From assembly GCA_034430155.1 (NCBI GenBank), contig DAOUET010000010.1, forward strand, positions 35,913 through 99,912: a stretch of 64,000 nt of DNA, in the 5' to 3' direction. A program made the position numbers and the translations under genes. This document shows positions 1 through 9,464 of this stretch, one piece after another. Within the stretch, counting starts at the first letter, position 1, and the number at the start of each line of letters is the position of its first letter. The stretch comes from DAOUET01 sp034430155 (GTDB taxonomy: Bacteria > Chloroflexota > Anaerolineae > Anaerolineales > UBA4823). Under the pieces are notes generated by a model. That model saw nothing but the letters and a program-made list of their open reading frames with translations, had not been told where the DNA came from and ran no database searches.

Positions 1-525
1 TATGCTCGTATGGTCGTTGAACCCTCAATTTCTGAGAACATTCTTGCAGATGCTAGGCGGGACCTAGGGGTCCTTCAACGTGACGCCCTCGCTCAAGGCG
101 CCATACGCGCTTTTGGGTTAAATGCTATTATTTTGGCTGTTCTGAGTATCGCCGGATTCCTACTGGTTAGTTACTTCACTGCTAGGCAGCGCTCTTACGA
201 ATTCGGCGTATTACGGGCTGCTGGTGTCACTGCCATTCAGCTGCTTAAATTGACTGCTGGTGAAGGCCTTCTAATAATGGTTATCGGGCTTTCCTCTGGG
301 GTTGGTTTAGGATATGTCCTTGCACTGATGATGCAACCTTACCTGAGCCGGGCTCTGGCTACAAACCTGCCTGGCATTGCCCTCCAACGGGTTTGGTTGA
401 ACTGGCCATCCATCGCCTTGCTCTACCTTATCCTAGCCTTTTTCTACGCTTTGGCTATTGGGCTGCTATTATTTGCCTTGATGCGCGTTGGAGTTCATCG
501 CACCCTGCGTACTGGAGATGAATAA
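1..525 (+). CDS. FtsX-type ABC transporter permease, C-terminal part (5' partial)
   Basis: The frame is open from base 1, so the gene begins outside the window; only about 174 C-terminal residues are seen. They hold three hydrophobic stretches: one starting near IILAVLSIAGFLLVSYF, one around LLIMVIGLSSGVGLGYVL and one near SIALLYLILAFFYALAIGLL. The sequence after the first, ARQRSYEFGVLRAAGVT, is the cytoplasmic loop typical of FtsX/MacB permeases, with an arginine-rich turn and GVLRA(A/L)G motif. The family forms the membrane part of ABC machines that extrude substrates or transmit force rather than import. The stop is 3 bases before the ATPase gene, so the two are one operon. Substrate unknown. 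Confidence 0.85.
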   Translation, partial: YARMVVEPSISENILADARRDLGVLQRDALAQGAIRAFGLNAIILAVLSIAGFLLVSYFTARQRSYEFGVLRAAGVTAIQLLKLTAGEGLLIMVIGLSSGVGLGYVLALMMQPYLSRALATNLPGIALQRVWLNWPSIALLYLILAFFYALAIGLLLFALMRVGVHRTLRTGDE

Positions 526-528
526 GCT

Positions 529-2196
529 ATGACCCCGCCTTCACCTTTCGTCATGTGTGACAATTTGGTCAAGATTTACAAAGTCGTCGATCTGGAAGTT
601 GTTGCCCTGCAAGGTCTGGATCTGGAAGTAGCGCCTGGTGAGATGATTGCCCTGGTAGGACCTTCTGGAGCAGGCAAGTCGACCCTGCTCAACGTAATCG
701 GAGGCCTGGATATACCCAGCGCGGGCAGCGTCCAGGTGGCTGGTTGGGACTTGCTGCAGATGAAACCACGCGATCGCATTCGCTATAAGCAAAAAGTGGT
801 AGGATTTGCTTGGCAGCAGCCATCGCGCAATTTATTACCATACCTCAATACTCGTGAAAACGTCGAGTTACCAATGATGTTAAGCAAAGTGCCTGGCAAC
901 CAGAAGAAGAAACGAGCGATGAACTTGCTTGATGTGGTTGGCTTGGCTGATCGGGCTAATTTCAGGCCCGACCAGCTATCGGGAGGCCAACAACAACGTG
1001 CTGCATTGGCCGTAGCTCTGGCTAATAATCCCCCACTTTTCTTAGGTGATGAGCTGACCGGACAGATCGATTCTCACTCCGCCAGCCAGGTCTATCAGGC
1101 TTTACGGCAAATCAATGAAGCCTTCAATACCACCATCATCCTGGTGACCCATGATGCTTTGGTATCCAGCCTAGTAGATCGGGTGGTAGCTATTCGGGAT
1201 GGTCGCACCAGCACCGAAATCCGTCGTAAGCGGGATAAGAGCAGCGGAGATATCCATGAGGAGGAATGGATAATTCTCGACCAGGTGGGGCGCTTGCAGC
1301 TACCCAAACCCTACATTGAAAAGCTTAGCATGCAAGATCGCGTTAAAGTACGTCTGGAGCAGGACCATGTTCAAATCTGGCCACAAAGTAAAGTTCGCGA
1401 CTTTATCCGTTTGGGCGCACCTGAGATCACCAAGTTCTCCTACCGTGGTAAGAAGATCGCCCCATCTGACGGAGCAGCTGTTACCATAGGGGACTTATGG
1501 CGCACTTTTAAATTAGGATCTGAGCAGATTCACGCTGTCCGAGACATAAGTTTAAACATCCCCTCCGGTAAAATGGTGTTGATTAAAGGACGTTCAGGTT
1601 CTGGAAAAACCACACTGCTTAACCTGATCGCTGGTCTGGATGAGCCCACAAAGGGAAGTATTAAGATCACAGGTCGATCTATAGCCAAGCTTACTCCTGC
1701 CGACAAGGTAGCGCTGCACCGCCGTGAAATCGGTTTTATCTACCAAACCTTCGGTTTGCTTCCCTTTCTTTCGGTTAAAGAAAATGTGGAAATTCCCCTG
1801 CGCCTGATTCACGCCTCTCGCAACCATCGCAATACCCGGGTGACCGAGGTGCTTGCGCTGGTAGGCCTCTCGAAACGTGCTAAGCATCGCACTTATGAGC
1901 TCTCTGGAGGCGAACAGCAGCGGGTCGCCATTGCTCGCGCCCTGGTTAATCGCCCCTCTTTGATCCTGGCGGATGAACCAACCGGGCAGCTGGATAGCGC
2001 CACCGGCGCCTCAATCATACAGTTGCTCAGAGACATTGTCACATACACCGGCGTTACCGTCATTGTCGCCAGTCACGACGCCAATGTCGCCAAAGTCGCT
2101 GACGTGGTATATGAATTGAAAGATGGTCAATTGAGAACAAATAACCAGCCACCTCTGCAGCCTGACTTTGCTGGAAACGTAATGGTCAATTCCTGA
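529..2196 (+). CDS. Double ABC ATPase with AbrB-like linker domain
   Basis: 555 residues with two complete MacB/LolD-type ATPase domains in one chain. Domain 1 (about 8-230) has Walker A GPSGAGKST, signature LSGGQQQRAALA and Walker B LFLGDELTGQ. Domain 2 (about 320-540) has Walker A GRSGSGKTT, signature LSGGEQQRVAIA and Walker B LILADEPTGQ. Between them, residues about 245-292 read like a swapped-hairpin AbrB/MazE domain (GRLQLPKPYIEKLSMQDRV, then VQIWP), which is not expected in an ATPase. The gene follows the FtsX permease by 3 bases and precedes a DppB-type permease by 15 bases. A fused pair of ATPases would suit a heterodimeric permease. LolD-type sequence suggests the partner is the FtsX protein, while the downstream DppB/DppC proteins suggest a second partner. 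Confidence 0.9.
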   Translation: MTPPSPFVMCDNLVKIYKVVDLEVVALQGLDLEVAPGEMIALVGPSGAGKSTLLNVIGGLDIPSAGSVQVAGWDLLQMKPRDRIRYKQKVVGFAWQQPSRNLLPYLNTRENVELPMMLSKVPGNQKKKRAMNLLDVVGLADRANFRPDQLSGGQQQRAALAVALANNPPLFLGDELTGQIDSHSASQVYQALRQINEAFNTTIILVTHDALVSSLVDRVVAIRDGRTSTEIRRKRDKSSGDIHEEEWIILDQVGRLQLPKPYIEKLSMQDRVKVRLEQDHVQIWPQSKVRDFIRLGAPEITKFSYRGKKIAPSDGAAVTIGDLWRTFKLGSEQIHAVRDISLNIPSGKMVLIKGRSGSGKTTLLNLIAGLDEPTKGSIKITGRSIAKLTPADKVALHRREIGFIYQTFGLLPFLSVKENVEIPLRLIHASRNHRNTRVTEVLALVGLSKRAKHRTYELSGGEQQRVAIARALVNRPSLILADEPTGQLDSATGASIIQLLRDIVTYTGVTVIVASHDANVAKVADVVYELKDGQLRTNNQPPLQPDFAGNVMVNS

Positions 2197-2211
2197 GAAG
2201 GAGATTGTATA

Positions 2212-3195
2212 ATGATTCGGTTTATCGCTCGGCGTATCATCATCATCCCCTTTGCTCTATTGATCGTGAACTTCTTGGGGTTTACCTACGCCCATTACGC
2301 CCGGCCTTTACGGGCTGCCCGTACCCCTTACGTGCGTGCCGAGGAAGCCGGCCCGCTGTTGCCTGCTTACCTGGACTATCTCGAAACAGTCACCAATCTC
2401 GATTTTGGCCTAGAGTTGAATCTACCCGGTTCACGCAGTGGTCCGAGCGCAATGGGAGAAACGTTGCTCAATGCCACCAAGGCCAGCCTGGGGTTGATAT
2501 CAATCGCTCTGGTTTTAAGCGTCATCAGCGGGTTATTCTTGGGCTTGAGGGCTGTTCATAACGAACCACCGGGGGTGTCCCGATGGTTGACCCTGGTATC
2601 CACCGTTGGACTTGCCATGCCCAGTTTCTATATCGGCAGTCTTTTTATCATGTTATCGGTATTCTATGTCTTATCGCGTGGGCCTGGCACTAGTATGCCT
2701 CTTCCTTTGGATGGTTTCGGCTGGGATGCCCATCTGGTCTTTCCCACCTTGGCGCTAATGGCACGACCCACCGTACAAGTTGCCCAGGTTACCGCCGGGC
2801 TTCTATCTACCGAGCTCGGGAAACAATATATCACAGCAGCCCGCAGCCTGGGCCATACCTGGCGCTCAATTCGCGACAAGCATGCCATGCGTAACATAAT
2901 CGCGCCAATTGTGTTGACCATCGCCAGCATGTTACGTTTACTGGTCGGCGAGCTTATTCTGATTGAGTGGCTCTTCCGTTGGCCTGGTTTGGGGCGCTTG
3001 TTGGCCTGGACTCTGGTTCCTGCCCAGCTGACCAGTTCGAGCGGCTCCCCCTTGTTCCTCAACCCACCTGTTATGGCTGCGGTGCTCACCTTGATCGCAG
3101 CGCTCTTCTTGATGAGCGACTTTATCTCCGCTATTCTGGTACGCCTTTTCGATCCTCGCCTGCGCAGGCCCGAGAGTGAGTCTTACAATGCCTGA
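2212..3195 (+). CDS. DppB-type ABC transporter permease
   Basis: 327-residue inner-membrane protein of the binding-protein-dependent transport family (peptide/nickel type). An N-terminal membrane segment (IIIIPFALLIVNFLGFTYA) is followed by a periplasmic loop, and the permease core has the EAA-like loop TAARSLGHTWRSIRDKHAM followed by LRLLVGELILIEWLFRWPGLG, as in DppB. The start ATG has a strong ribosome site (GAGAAGGAG) 7 bases upstream. The usual DppB N-terminal signature is modified. No solute-binding protein gene is seen downstream in the window, so import of peptides cannot be assumed. The 3' end overlaps the next gene by 8 bases (or 20 if that gene starts at its GTG), implying coupled translation. 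Confidence 0.85.
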   Translation: MIRFIARRIIIIPFALLIVNFLGFTYAHYARPLRAARTPYVRAEEAGPLLPAYLDYLETVTNLDFGLELNLPGSRSGPSAMGETLLNATKASLGLISIALVLSVISGLFLGLRAVHNEPPGVSRWLTLVSTVGLAMPSFYIGSLFIMLSVFYVLSRGPGTSMPLPLDGFGWDAHLVFPTLALMARPTVQVAQVTAGLLSTELGKQYITAARSLGHTWRSIRDKHAMRNIIAPIVLTIASMLRLLVGELILIEWLFRWPGLGRLLAWTLVPAQLTSSSGSPLFLNPPVMAAVLTLIAALFLMSDFISAILVRLFDPRLRRPESESYNA

Positions 3196-6100
3196 AAGCA
3201 TCGAACAGATCCTTCACAGCGCCAGAGCGGCAATCTCCGAAGGAAATCGCTCCCAAGCCCGCGCCTTGCTCGCTGCTTTAGTCAGAAACCAGCCACAAAA
3301 CAAAGAGGCTTGGATGCTGCTTTCCGAGGTGGTCCAGAAAAGGGATCAGGTTATCTATTGCCTGGAACGTGCGTTGAGAATCGATCCGAAAGAACCCACC
3401 GTTCGAAGATCTCTGGAATTGTTGCGATCTGAAGGCCTTTCCAGGATCGCAGCGCCCGGACGACCAAAGAAACCGGCTGAATCCAGAAGACCCGCGGCTC
3501 CCGAGACTTTTAGAAAGCCGGGCGGAATTGAAGGACCGCAGTTGGAAGCCAAGCAATTCAGACTGCAAAAGGTCCTATCAGAACCCATCCACAAACTCGC
3601 CAAAGTCACCTCCCGTATATCCATACAACCGCAAGCTTCCCGTAAACCCCGCTCTACACCTATAACCCCTCCCCGTTCTCGGGCGACTCGCCCACGCCTT
3701 GGCGACCTCGCTCAGGAACCTGAATTGGAGAGACTTCAACCACGTAAACGCTTTAACTGGCCTCTGGTCCTGGGTGGGATTATCCTTTTGGTGATTGCAT
3801 TTCTGGCTGCTTATGGTCCTTCCCTGGCGCCTCGCGATCCTTTAGAGGAAAACACCATCATCAAGATTAGTGAAAAGTGGGAAGTTCCCCCCTTCTCCCC
3901 GCTTACTCCGGGCTTTCCACTAGGTTCGGACCAGTTTGGTCGCGACATTTTCAGCCGGCTTTTATGGGCAGTACGACCTACCATGATCATGGTGCTCATT
4001 GTGGCAGCTGTACGCCTGGTCATTGGGGTCGTCATTGGGCTAATGTCAGGCTGGTCTAGCGGGCGAATAGCTGGCAGCCTGGACACAGCCATCGGGGGTG
4101 CCCTATCCGTACCAGTTTTACTGGTCGCTTTAGGGGCAATTGCCATTGTCGGCGTAGAATTGGGCATCTGGGCCTTCATCATCGGCCTCTCTATCACTGG
4201 ATGGGTGGAAACCGCCCAGCAGGTGCGTGAGCAAACCCGCATTGTTAAAGGTCAGGTATATATCGAAGCTGCTCACGCCCTGGGCGCCTCTAACCGGCAA
4301 ATCCTTATTGGTCACGTGCTCAAACAAATCTTCCCCATGACCGTGATGCTCTTCGCCTTCGAGATGAGCAGTACCTTAATGACTGCCGCCGGTTTAGGTT
4401 TCTTGGGCTACTACATTGGCGGAGACGTCTGGGTGGAAGTGGGTGATTTTGTCTCCCGCCGTATCAGCGGTACACCTGAACTTGGACAAATGTTGGCAAC
4501 CTCCTGGTCCATCCTCACCAAACCTTGGGGGATGGTAGCCGTTGGTACCACTATATTTATGACCGTCTTGGGGTTTAACCTGGTTGGTGAAGGGTACCGC
4601 CAGAGCCTCAATTTGCTGTCTGTACGCCGGCGCGGAGTCGTGACGCAGATCAGTCAGCGTCTGGGCTTCTGGTTGGACCAAAACCTATGGTATCCACTCT
4701 CCATATTCTTGGGTAGAAAGGCCACGCGGGTTGCTTTAGCAGGGGTAATGATCCTGCTGGTGGGGGTCGGTGCAGGACGCCTGTTCTGGCCACAAATTCA
4801 GCCAATCCTGGGAGCTGTCTTAACCCCGGAAACGGAGATCCCCGGAGATGCCGGTTTGGGTACAGTACCTGCAAATGACCTGCCCAATACTCAAACGCCA
4901 CAGTCCGCCAATACCCTGGCAACCATTGTCTATACCCCAGAATTCTCCTGGGAATTTGAAGACCCCTCCGGTTTTTCCGGCGGTCCGGTCATGTCAAAGA
5001 ACGGCGATGTCCTTTATATAGCTGCCAATGACGGCAGTCTTTATGCCCTCCACATGGATGGGGAAATCCTATGGCAGAGCCAGCTGGCTGCCGGCGGGGT
5101 CGGGTATCCAGCTATGGATACGGCTGGAAATATCTACGTATGCGATAGTGATGCGGGTGTAACTGCCCTGACCCCCCAAGGGGAAATCCTGTGGTATTTC
5201 CAATCCCAGGTTGCCAGCCGCTCCGTCGCAGGACCAGTTGTGGGACCCAGTGGTGCGATCTACTATACCATTACCAATGGTAGTTTCGGGTACGTCCAGG
5301 CTGTCTCACCCCAAGGGCAAAACCTGTGGGCCACCCAGGCAAACACACCAGGCTTCTTCCAAGCACCCGTTGTAAGTCCAGATAAGCGCTATGTGTTCCT
5401 GAAAGAAGATATCTTTGATGCTCAAACAGGAGAGCTAGTCAAACTGCAAACCGATTTACATGTCTTACGTTATTTCAGCGGGCAAGACGGCCAATTATAC
5501 TTACTATCCGGAAATACCATCCTTCAGTGGCGGCCAAACGGCGATTCGGTGGAAATTACTGATATGGCAGAGTGGGATTCATCTGGTATTAGTTCCCAGA
5601 ATGCCCCTTCAGAAGTGGGAGTCACTGCCAAAGGCATATCCTGGATGCTATATACCTCGGAAGGCGGGGATACCACATTATACTGGGTGTCCCTAGATGA
5701 TAAATACCTTGGTTCCTCTCGCTATAAAGTCACCCGTGGCCAGGTTATCGCCAGGCAGGACGATTACACCACCTTCATCTGCGGTGGTGGTCCTATGGAT
5801 AATTACGATTATGCTGAATGCGGCGCGCTTAGCCCTCAGACTCAGGACCCTCTCTGGAGATTGCCCCTGGGAGACCACGGTCTCGTCCAGGGTGGTGTCT
5901 GGCGGGATAACCACCTCATTGTTTCCACTTCCCAGGGCAAATTAATTTCAATCTTCGTAAATCAAAGTCAATCTCAGGCAAACGCTCCAACAGCCGCGCC
6001 CGCCACGCGGGTCACCAAGCCAGATAATCCCGGGGTGGTATGGTCGTACCAATTCCCTGAATCGGTTGGAAAAGTTCCGACCATTACAAAAGACGGTACA

Positions 6101-7192
6101 GTCTATGCCCTTGGCTTGAGTGAAACCCTGTACACCCTGAATCCCAATGGCACTTTGCAAGATACTCTGACGCTCGATCCAAAGCCCTTTGTGCTTGAAG
6201 ATCCTTGGGGCACTCGCAGGATCGTTATCATGCCCTCTGTCTTGCCCGACGGCACAATGCTAGTCGTTTCAGAGGAGCAGGCGGTTTATGCCCTCGACCC
6301 AAATGGAGCGCTTCTCTGGCAGACTCCCTTGGAGGATGAGCCCTATTCCATTCCGATCGTGTACGGTAATGAACTGATCATCATTGACAAGCACTCTCGC
6401 CTGTACGCCTTTGACTCACACGGTTTGCGCTGGCAATTTAGATCTCAGGCTGCACCAAATACTGCCTCGAATCCCACTATCGGGCCTGATTCCGTGATCT
6501 ATTACACGGTTACCAACTACAGCAAAGGTTTTATTCAAGCGGTATCACCGGACGGCCGGCCATTATGGACAACCCAGACACACACAGATTCGTTCTATGA
6601 CAGCCTGAACCTCAGCCCCGATGGGAACTTGCTTTTTCTCAAGGGGGATGTCTTCAATACCCAGACTGGTGAATTGTTGGATTTCAATGTCCCGGTGCCA
6701 GTGGATGAATACATTACGGGCCAGGATGGCCATACCTATTTGAGGTCCGGGAACGTCGTCAGCGAATGGCGTTTTGGTCCAGATGGCTTTGAGATCCTGC
6801 AAACCGCTAATTGGGATTATCAAAATGCTGTAAATTCTCTGCCAGTCTCCACTATAATCGACCAGAACTCGGTCATCTGGTTAAATTACCGGGAACAAAT
6901 TGTCTGGCTGTCGCTTGACGGAAGCTACCTGGGATCTTTCACCTTTCATGACCGGAATGTGGTCATGGATTACTATGACCTAGCCAACACTCACTATCTT
7001 GAATGTCAAATCTTCCGAGCCGACAAAGTTCTGGAATGCAACACTTATGACCCCGGAGAAAGCGAGCCCATCAGGAAAGTTACCATTAGAGACCTGCCGT
7101 CCTTCGATTTCAGCTTCCTAGAAGCTGACGGATTCGCTTATTTTGTTTCCGATGATCATTCCCTTTACAAGCTTTACTTGGGCGAACCGTAA
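3188..7192 (+). CDS. DppC-type permease fused to TPR-like head and two PQQ-like beta-propellers
   Basis: About 1334 residues, four times the size of a normal DppC. In order: a helical TPR-like head (about 1-80; ARALLAALVRNQPQNKEAW), a basic proline-rich linker, a first membrane segment near 190-212 (VLGGIILLVIAFLAAYG), a DppC permease core (about 240-485) with the EAA loop EAAHALGASNRQILIGHVLK, a further membrane segment near 517-537 (LAGVMILLVGVGAG), then two extracytoplasmic propeller modules (about 580-930 and 945-1334) rich in DGSLYAL, GEILWQ and NGALLWQ blades typical of PQQ/YVTN repeats. The start is ATG 3188, which overlaps the previous stop; an in-frame GTG at 3176 is possible. The propellers may replace a separate substrate-binding protein or bind cell-wall polymer. 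Function is inferred, architecture is seen. Confidence 0.85.
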   Translation: MPESIEQILHSARAAISEGNRSQARALLAALVRNQPQNKEAWMLLSEVVQKRDQVIYCLERALRIDPKEPTVRRSLELLRSEGLSRIAAPGRPKKPAESRRPAAPETFRKPGGIEGPQLEAKQFRLQKVLSEPIHKLAKVTSRISIQPQASRKPRSTPITPPRSRATRPRLGDLAQEPELERLQPRKRFNWPLVLGGIILLVIAFLAAYGPSLAPRDPLEENTIIKISEKWEVPPFSPLTPGFPLGSDQFGRDIFSRLLWAVRPTMIMVLIVAAVRLVIGVVIGLMSGWSSGRIAGSLDTAIGGALSVPVLLVALGAIAIVGVELGIWAFIIGLSITGWVETAQQVREQTRIVKGQVYIEAAHALGASNRQILIGHVLKQIFPMTVMLFAFEMSSTLMTAAGLGFLGYYIGGDVWVEVGDFVSRRISGTPELGQMLATSWSILTKPWGMVAVGTTIFMTVLGFNLVGEGYRQSLNLLSVRRRGVVTQISQRLGFWLDQNLWYPLSIFLGRKATRVALAGVMILLVGVGAGRLFWPQIQPILGAVLTPETEIPGDAGLGTVPANDLPNTQTPQSANTLATIVYTPEFSWEFEDPSGFSGGPVMSKNGDVLYIAANDGSLYALHMDGEILWQSQLAAGGVGYPAMDTAGNIYVCDSDAGVTALTPQGEILWYFQSQVASRSVAGPVVGPSGAIYYTITNGSFGYVQAVSPQGQNLWATQANTPGFFQAPVVSPDKRYVFLKEDIFDAQTGELVKLQTDLHVLRYFSGQDGQLYLLSGNTILQWRPNGDSVEITDMAEWDSSGISSQNAPSEVGVTAKGISWMLYTSEGGDTTLYWVSLDDKYLGSSRYKVTRGQVIARQDDYTTFICGGGPMDNYDYAECGALSPQTQDPLWRLPLGDHGLVQGGVWRDNHLIVSTSQGKLISIFVNQSQSQANAPTAAPATRVTKPDNPGVVWSYQFPESVGKVPTITKDGTVYALGLSETLYTLNPNGTLQDTLTLDPKPFVLEDPWGTRRIVIMPSVLPDGTMLVVSEEQAVYALDPNGALLWQTPLEDEPYSIPIVYGNELIIIDKHSRLYAFDSHGLRWQFRSQAAPNTASNPTIGPDSVIYYTVTNYSKGFIQAVSPDGRPLWTTQTHTDSFYDSLNLSPDGNLLFLKGDVFNTQTGELLDFNVPVPVDEYITGQDGHTYLRSGNVVSEWRFGPDGFEILQTANWDYQNAVNSLPVSTIIDQNSVIWLNYREQIVWLSLDGSYLGSFTFHDRNVVMDYYDLANTHYLECQIFRADKVLECNTYDPGESEPIRKVTIRDLPSFDFSFLEADGFAYFVSDDHSLYKLYLGEP

Positions 7193-7371
7193 ATCACCTA
7201 TGGGGTCCACCTTTTTCAGGGCTTGTTTTTAGTGCGCCAGGTTTGGCTGCAATACTTTTCTCCGCTGATATCAGTCCGCTATTATAATAACCTCGCGCGA
7301 GTCGCCCTGTGTATATCCTAATTCGGGCTCTATTTCCACCTGAATAATTATGAATCCTATTAGGTCACTCA

Positions 7372-8214
7372 ATGTCCATCAAGATCGTTTCCGATAGCAC
7401 CTGCGATCTGCCCACTCATCTTTTGGATGCGTACGGTATTTCCGTAATACCCCTATTGATCACAATCGGTTCCCAAAGTTACCGAGACGGGGTTGACCTC
7501 TCTCGTCAGCAATTCTATGAAAGTTTAATTTATAACAGCCCCCCACCCACGACCGCGGTCCCCGATCCCCACGAATTTCAGGAAATCTACCAGACCCTGG
7601 CTGCCCAAGGGGCCACCCAAATACTATCCATCCATGCTCCCATCAGTTTGAGTCCAACCATGAACGTGGCAAGTTTGGGTGCCGAGGCCTTGCGTGCTGG
7701 ACTGGTGACCGTGTATGATGCCCGCCAGCTTAGTCTAGGAATGGGTTTTCTGGCCTTAAGAGCAGCTGAAGCCGCTTCGCAGGGGTTCAACATAGATGAG
7801 ATCATCACCGTATTGGATGAGCAGATCTCCCGCACCCACCTAGTTCTTGCTGTGGAGCACACTGAATACCTATGGCGCAGCCAGCGCTTGAGCCCCATCC
7901 TTAAAAACCTGGATACTATAGTCTCTGATCGAGTGCTGATCAGGATGTACGATGGCAACTTGACTCTTAACCAGATTCCCGAAAATCAATCGGTAGAAAC
8001 CCACCTGCTATCCGAGCTGAACACCTGGGAACCTTTAGAGCGGATAGCGCTGATACATACCCATCGCTCCGATCTGGCCAAGGCATTGCACCACCAACTG
8101 ATCGCCCTTTACCCCCAAATCCAGGTCTCTATTGCTGAAATTTCCCCCCTAGTTGGCGCCCATATTGGCCCGGGAGCACTGGGTTTTGTCTGCCTGACTC
8201 ACCAGGTCACTTAA
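7372..8214 (+). CDS. DegV family protein
   Basis: 280 residues. DegV/FakB proteins bind a single fatty acid and, where a FakA kinase exists, present it for phosphorylation. The N-terminal signature IVSDSTCDLPTHLLDAYGI and the following IPL(L)ITIGSQSYRDGVDLS are diagnostic; the lipid-contact region LSIHAPISLSPTMNVASLGAE and the C-terminal HIGPGALGFV match the family. Length is normal for the family. It stands alone: 180 bases follow the transporter operon and the next gene is convergent. No FakA partner is seen in the window. The ribosome site is weak (TAGGTCAC). Confidence 0.93.
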   Translation: MSIKIVSDSTCDLPTHLLDAYGISVIPLLITIGSQSYRDGVDLSRQQFYESLIYNSPPPTTAVPDPHEFQEIYQTLAAQGATQILSIHAPISLSPTMNVASLGAEALRAGLVTVYDARQLSLGMGFLALRAAEAASQGFNIDEIITVLDEQISRTHLVLAVEHTEYLWRSQRLSPILKNLDTIVSDRVLIRMYDGNLTLNQIPENQSVETHLLSELNTWEPLERIALIHTHRSDLAKALHHQLIALYPQIQVSIAEISPLVGAHIGPGALGFVCLTHQVT

Positions 8215-8263
8215 ACCCTACCCATTCCTACTGCCCACCTACCTTATAGAAGAACCCTTTCCC

Positions 8264-9166
8264 CTAGGGCTGGTGCTCCAGAATCGCCAATAATCCTACG
8301 TGGTCAGAAGCCCACTGCCAACCATCCACGCTCCTAACCGGCTGTTCTAAAATCCGCTGGCTCCCCAGTATTTTCAGATGTAACCCACCAGGCACCAGGA
8401 AGATGCAATCGATACGCTCCTCCAAAGGTTCTCCAGGAGTCCCTTGCAGGTCGTCAATACAGCAGGTATTGTCTTCGTCGCTCGGATGAAGCCTACGGTA
8501 GACATCCACCCACTGGCTGCTTAATGCCTGTACTTGGGGTGAATCTTGCTTTGCGTTGAAATCTCCCGCCATGATGGCAGCTCCTTCTCCACCTTTAGCA
8601 ATAAAAGCCTCTAGCGAAGCTGCTTGCTCCCGGTTGATTTTCGCTTCCCCATTGGTCAGGTGGGTACTCACCAAGCGTAACTCACCCCAAGGTGTCGCCA
8701 CACTCGCCTGCAATGCAACCCGATGCTCGAAGAAGCCAGCCTTGGGCGTTAATTCTACATATGTCACCGCTTGCAACGCATACTTGCTGAGAATCGCCTC
8801 ACCCTCTGAAAACAAGATCGCCCAGCGGTTGCCATTTGCTGGTAGGTAAACATAGTTCAACCCCGTTCGGTCCGCCAGTAATTTAGCGACACTGCCCGTC
8901 TTCCAAGTCCAGGGCACCTCTTGAAGAAGGACGATATCTGCATCCTGGCGCTGGATCTCCCCCGCTACGATCTCCATGCGCTGGCGGATATGCTTGAAAT
9001 CCGGGAAACCAGGCAGCACGTTCATCGAGATCACCCTTAGGGTTTTCCCCTTCTCTTCGGAGAAAGTTGCGCATCCTTGCAGACAGCCCAGCTGCGGACC
9101 TACTTTACTTGCATTCAATACCCATAGCGCTAAAACAAATAGAATCGCTAGAGTCAGCAGCCGCAG
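8264..9166 (-). CDS. Membrane-anchored endonuclease/exonuclease/phosphatase family protein
   Basis: EEP-fold metal-dependent hydrolase. Family motifs are present: MNVLPGF, DIVLLQEVPWTW (metal-binding Glu), STHLTNGEAK, GDFNAKQDSPQ (catalytic Asp/Asn) and SDHVGLLAIL (catalytic Asp-His). Substrate is not predictable; members cleave DNA, phosphoinositides or other phosphodiesters. The first ordinary start codon is TTG at 9118, but the frame stays open to 9250 and encodes a clear signal anchor (RLLTLAILFVLALWVL) immediately before it. No ATG, GTG or TTG lies upstream in that frame; a perfect AGGAGG sits 6 bases before a CTG at 9166 and AAGGAG sits 6 bases before an ATA at 9205. I place the start at the CTG and treat it as uncertain. 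A CxxxC-like pair (GCLQGC) follows the anchor. Confidence 0.8.
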   Translation of the reverse strand: MRLLTLAILFVLALWVLNASKVGPQLGCLQGCATFSEEKGKTLRVISMNVLPGFPDFKHIRQRMEIVAGEIQRQDADIVLLQEVPWTWKTGSVAKLLADRTGLNYVYLPANGNRWAILFSEGEAILSKYALQAVTYVELTPKAGFFEHRVALQASVATPWGELRLVSTHLTNGEAKINREQAASLEAFIAKGGEGAAIMAGDFNAKQDSPQVQALSSQWVDVYRRLHPSDEDNTCCIDDLQGTPGEPLEERIDCIFLVPGGLHLKILGSQRILEQPVRSVDGWQWASDHVGLLAILEHQP

Positions 9167-9464
9167 CGAACCCCTCCTGGAAGCCTGACTTCTGGTCTCT
9201 TTTATATTGCTCTCCTTGAATACGCAATCATACCCCTGGTAAGCACTCCTTTAATAGACACAAAGCGGGGTAATTTTCTGATAATGTATCCCTCACTTTT
9301 ATAAGAGTCAGGCGACTTCCGGGGAATAAGCCTCACCCCCAGATTGGGTTCTTTCATTTTTGTGAGGCTATTGGGCTTGACTGCAGGGATTCTGCGATTA
9401 TATTTATTATGAAATAATCTGAATTTATGCAGTAAGTTTTGAAAATTATCGGGATGATCTAACT

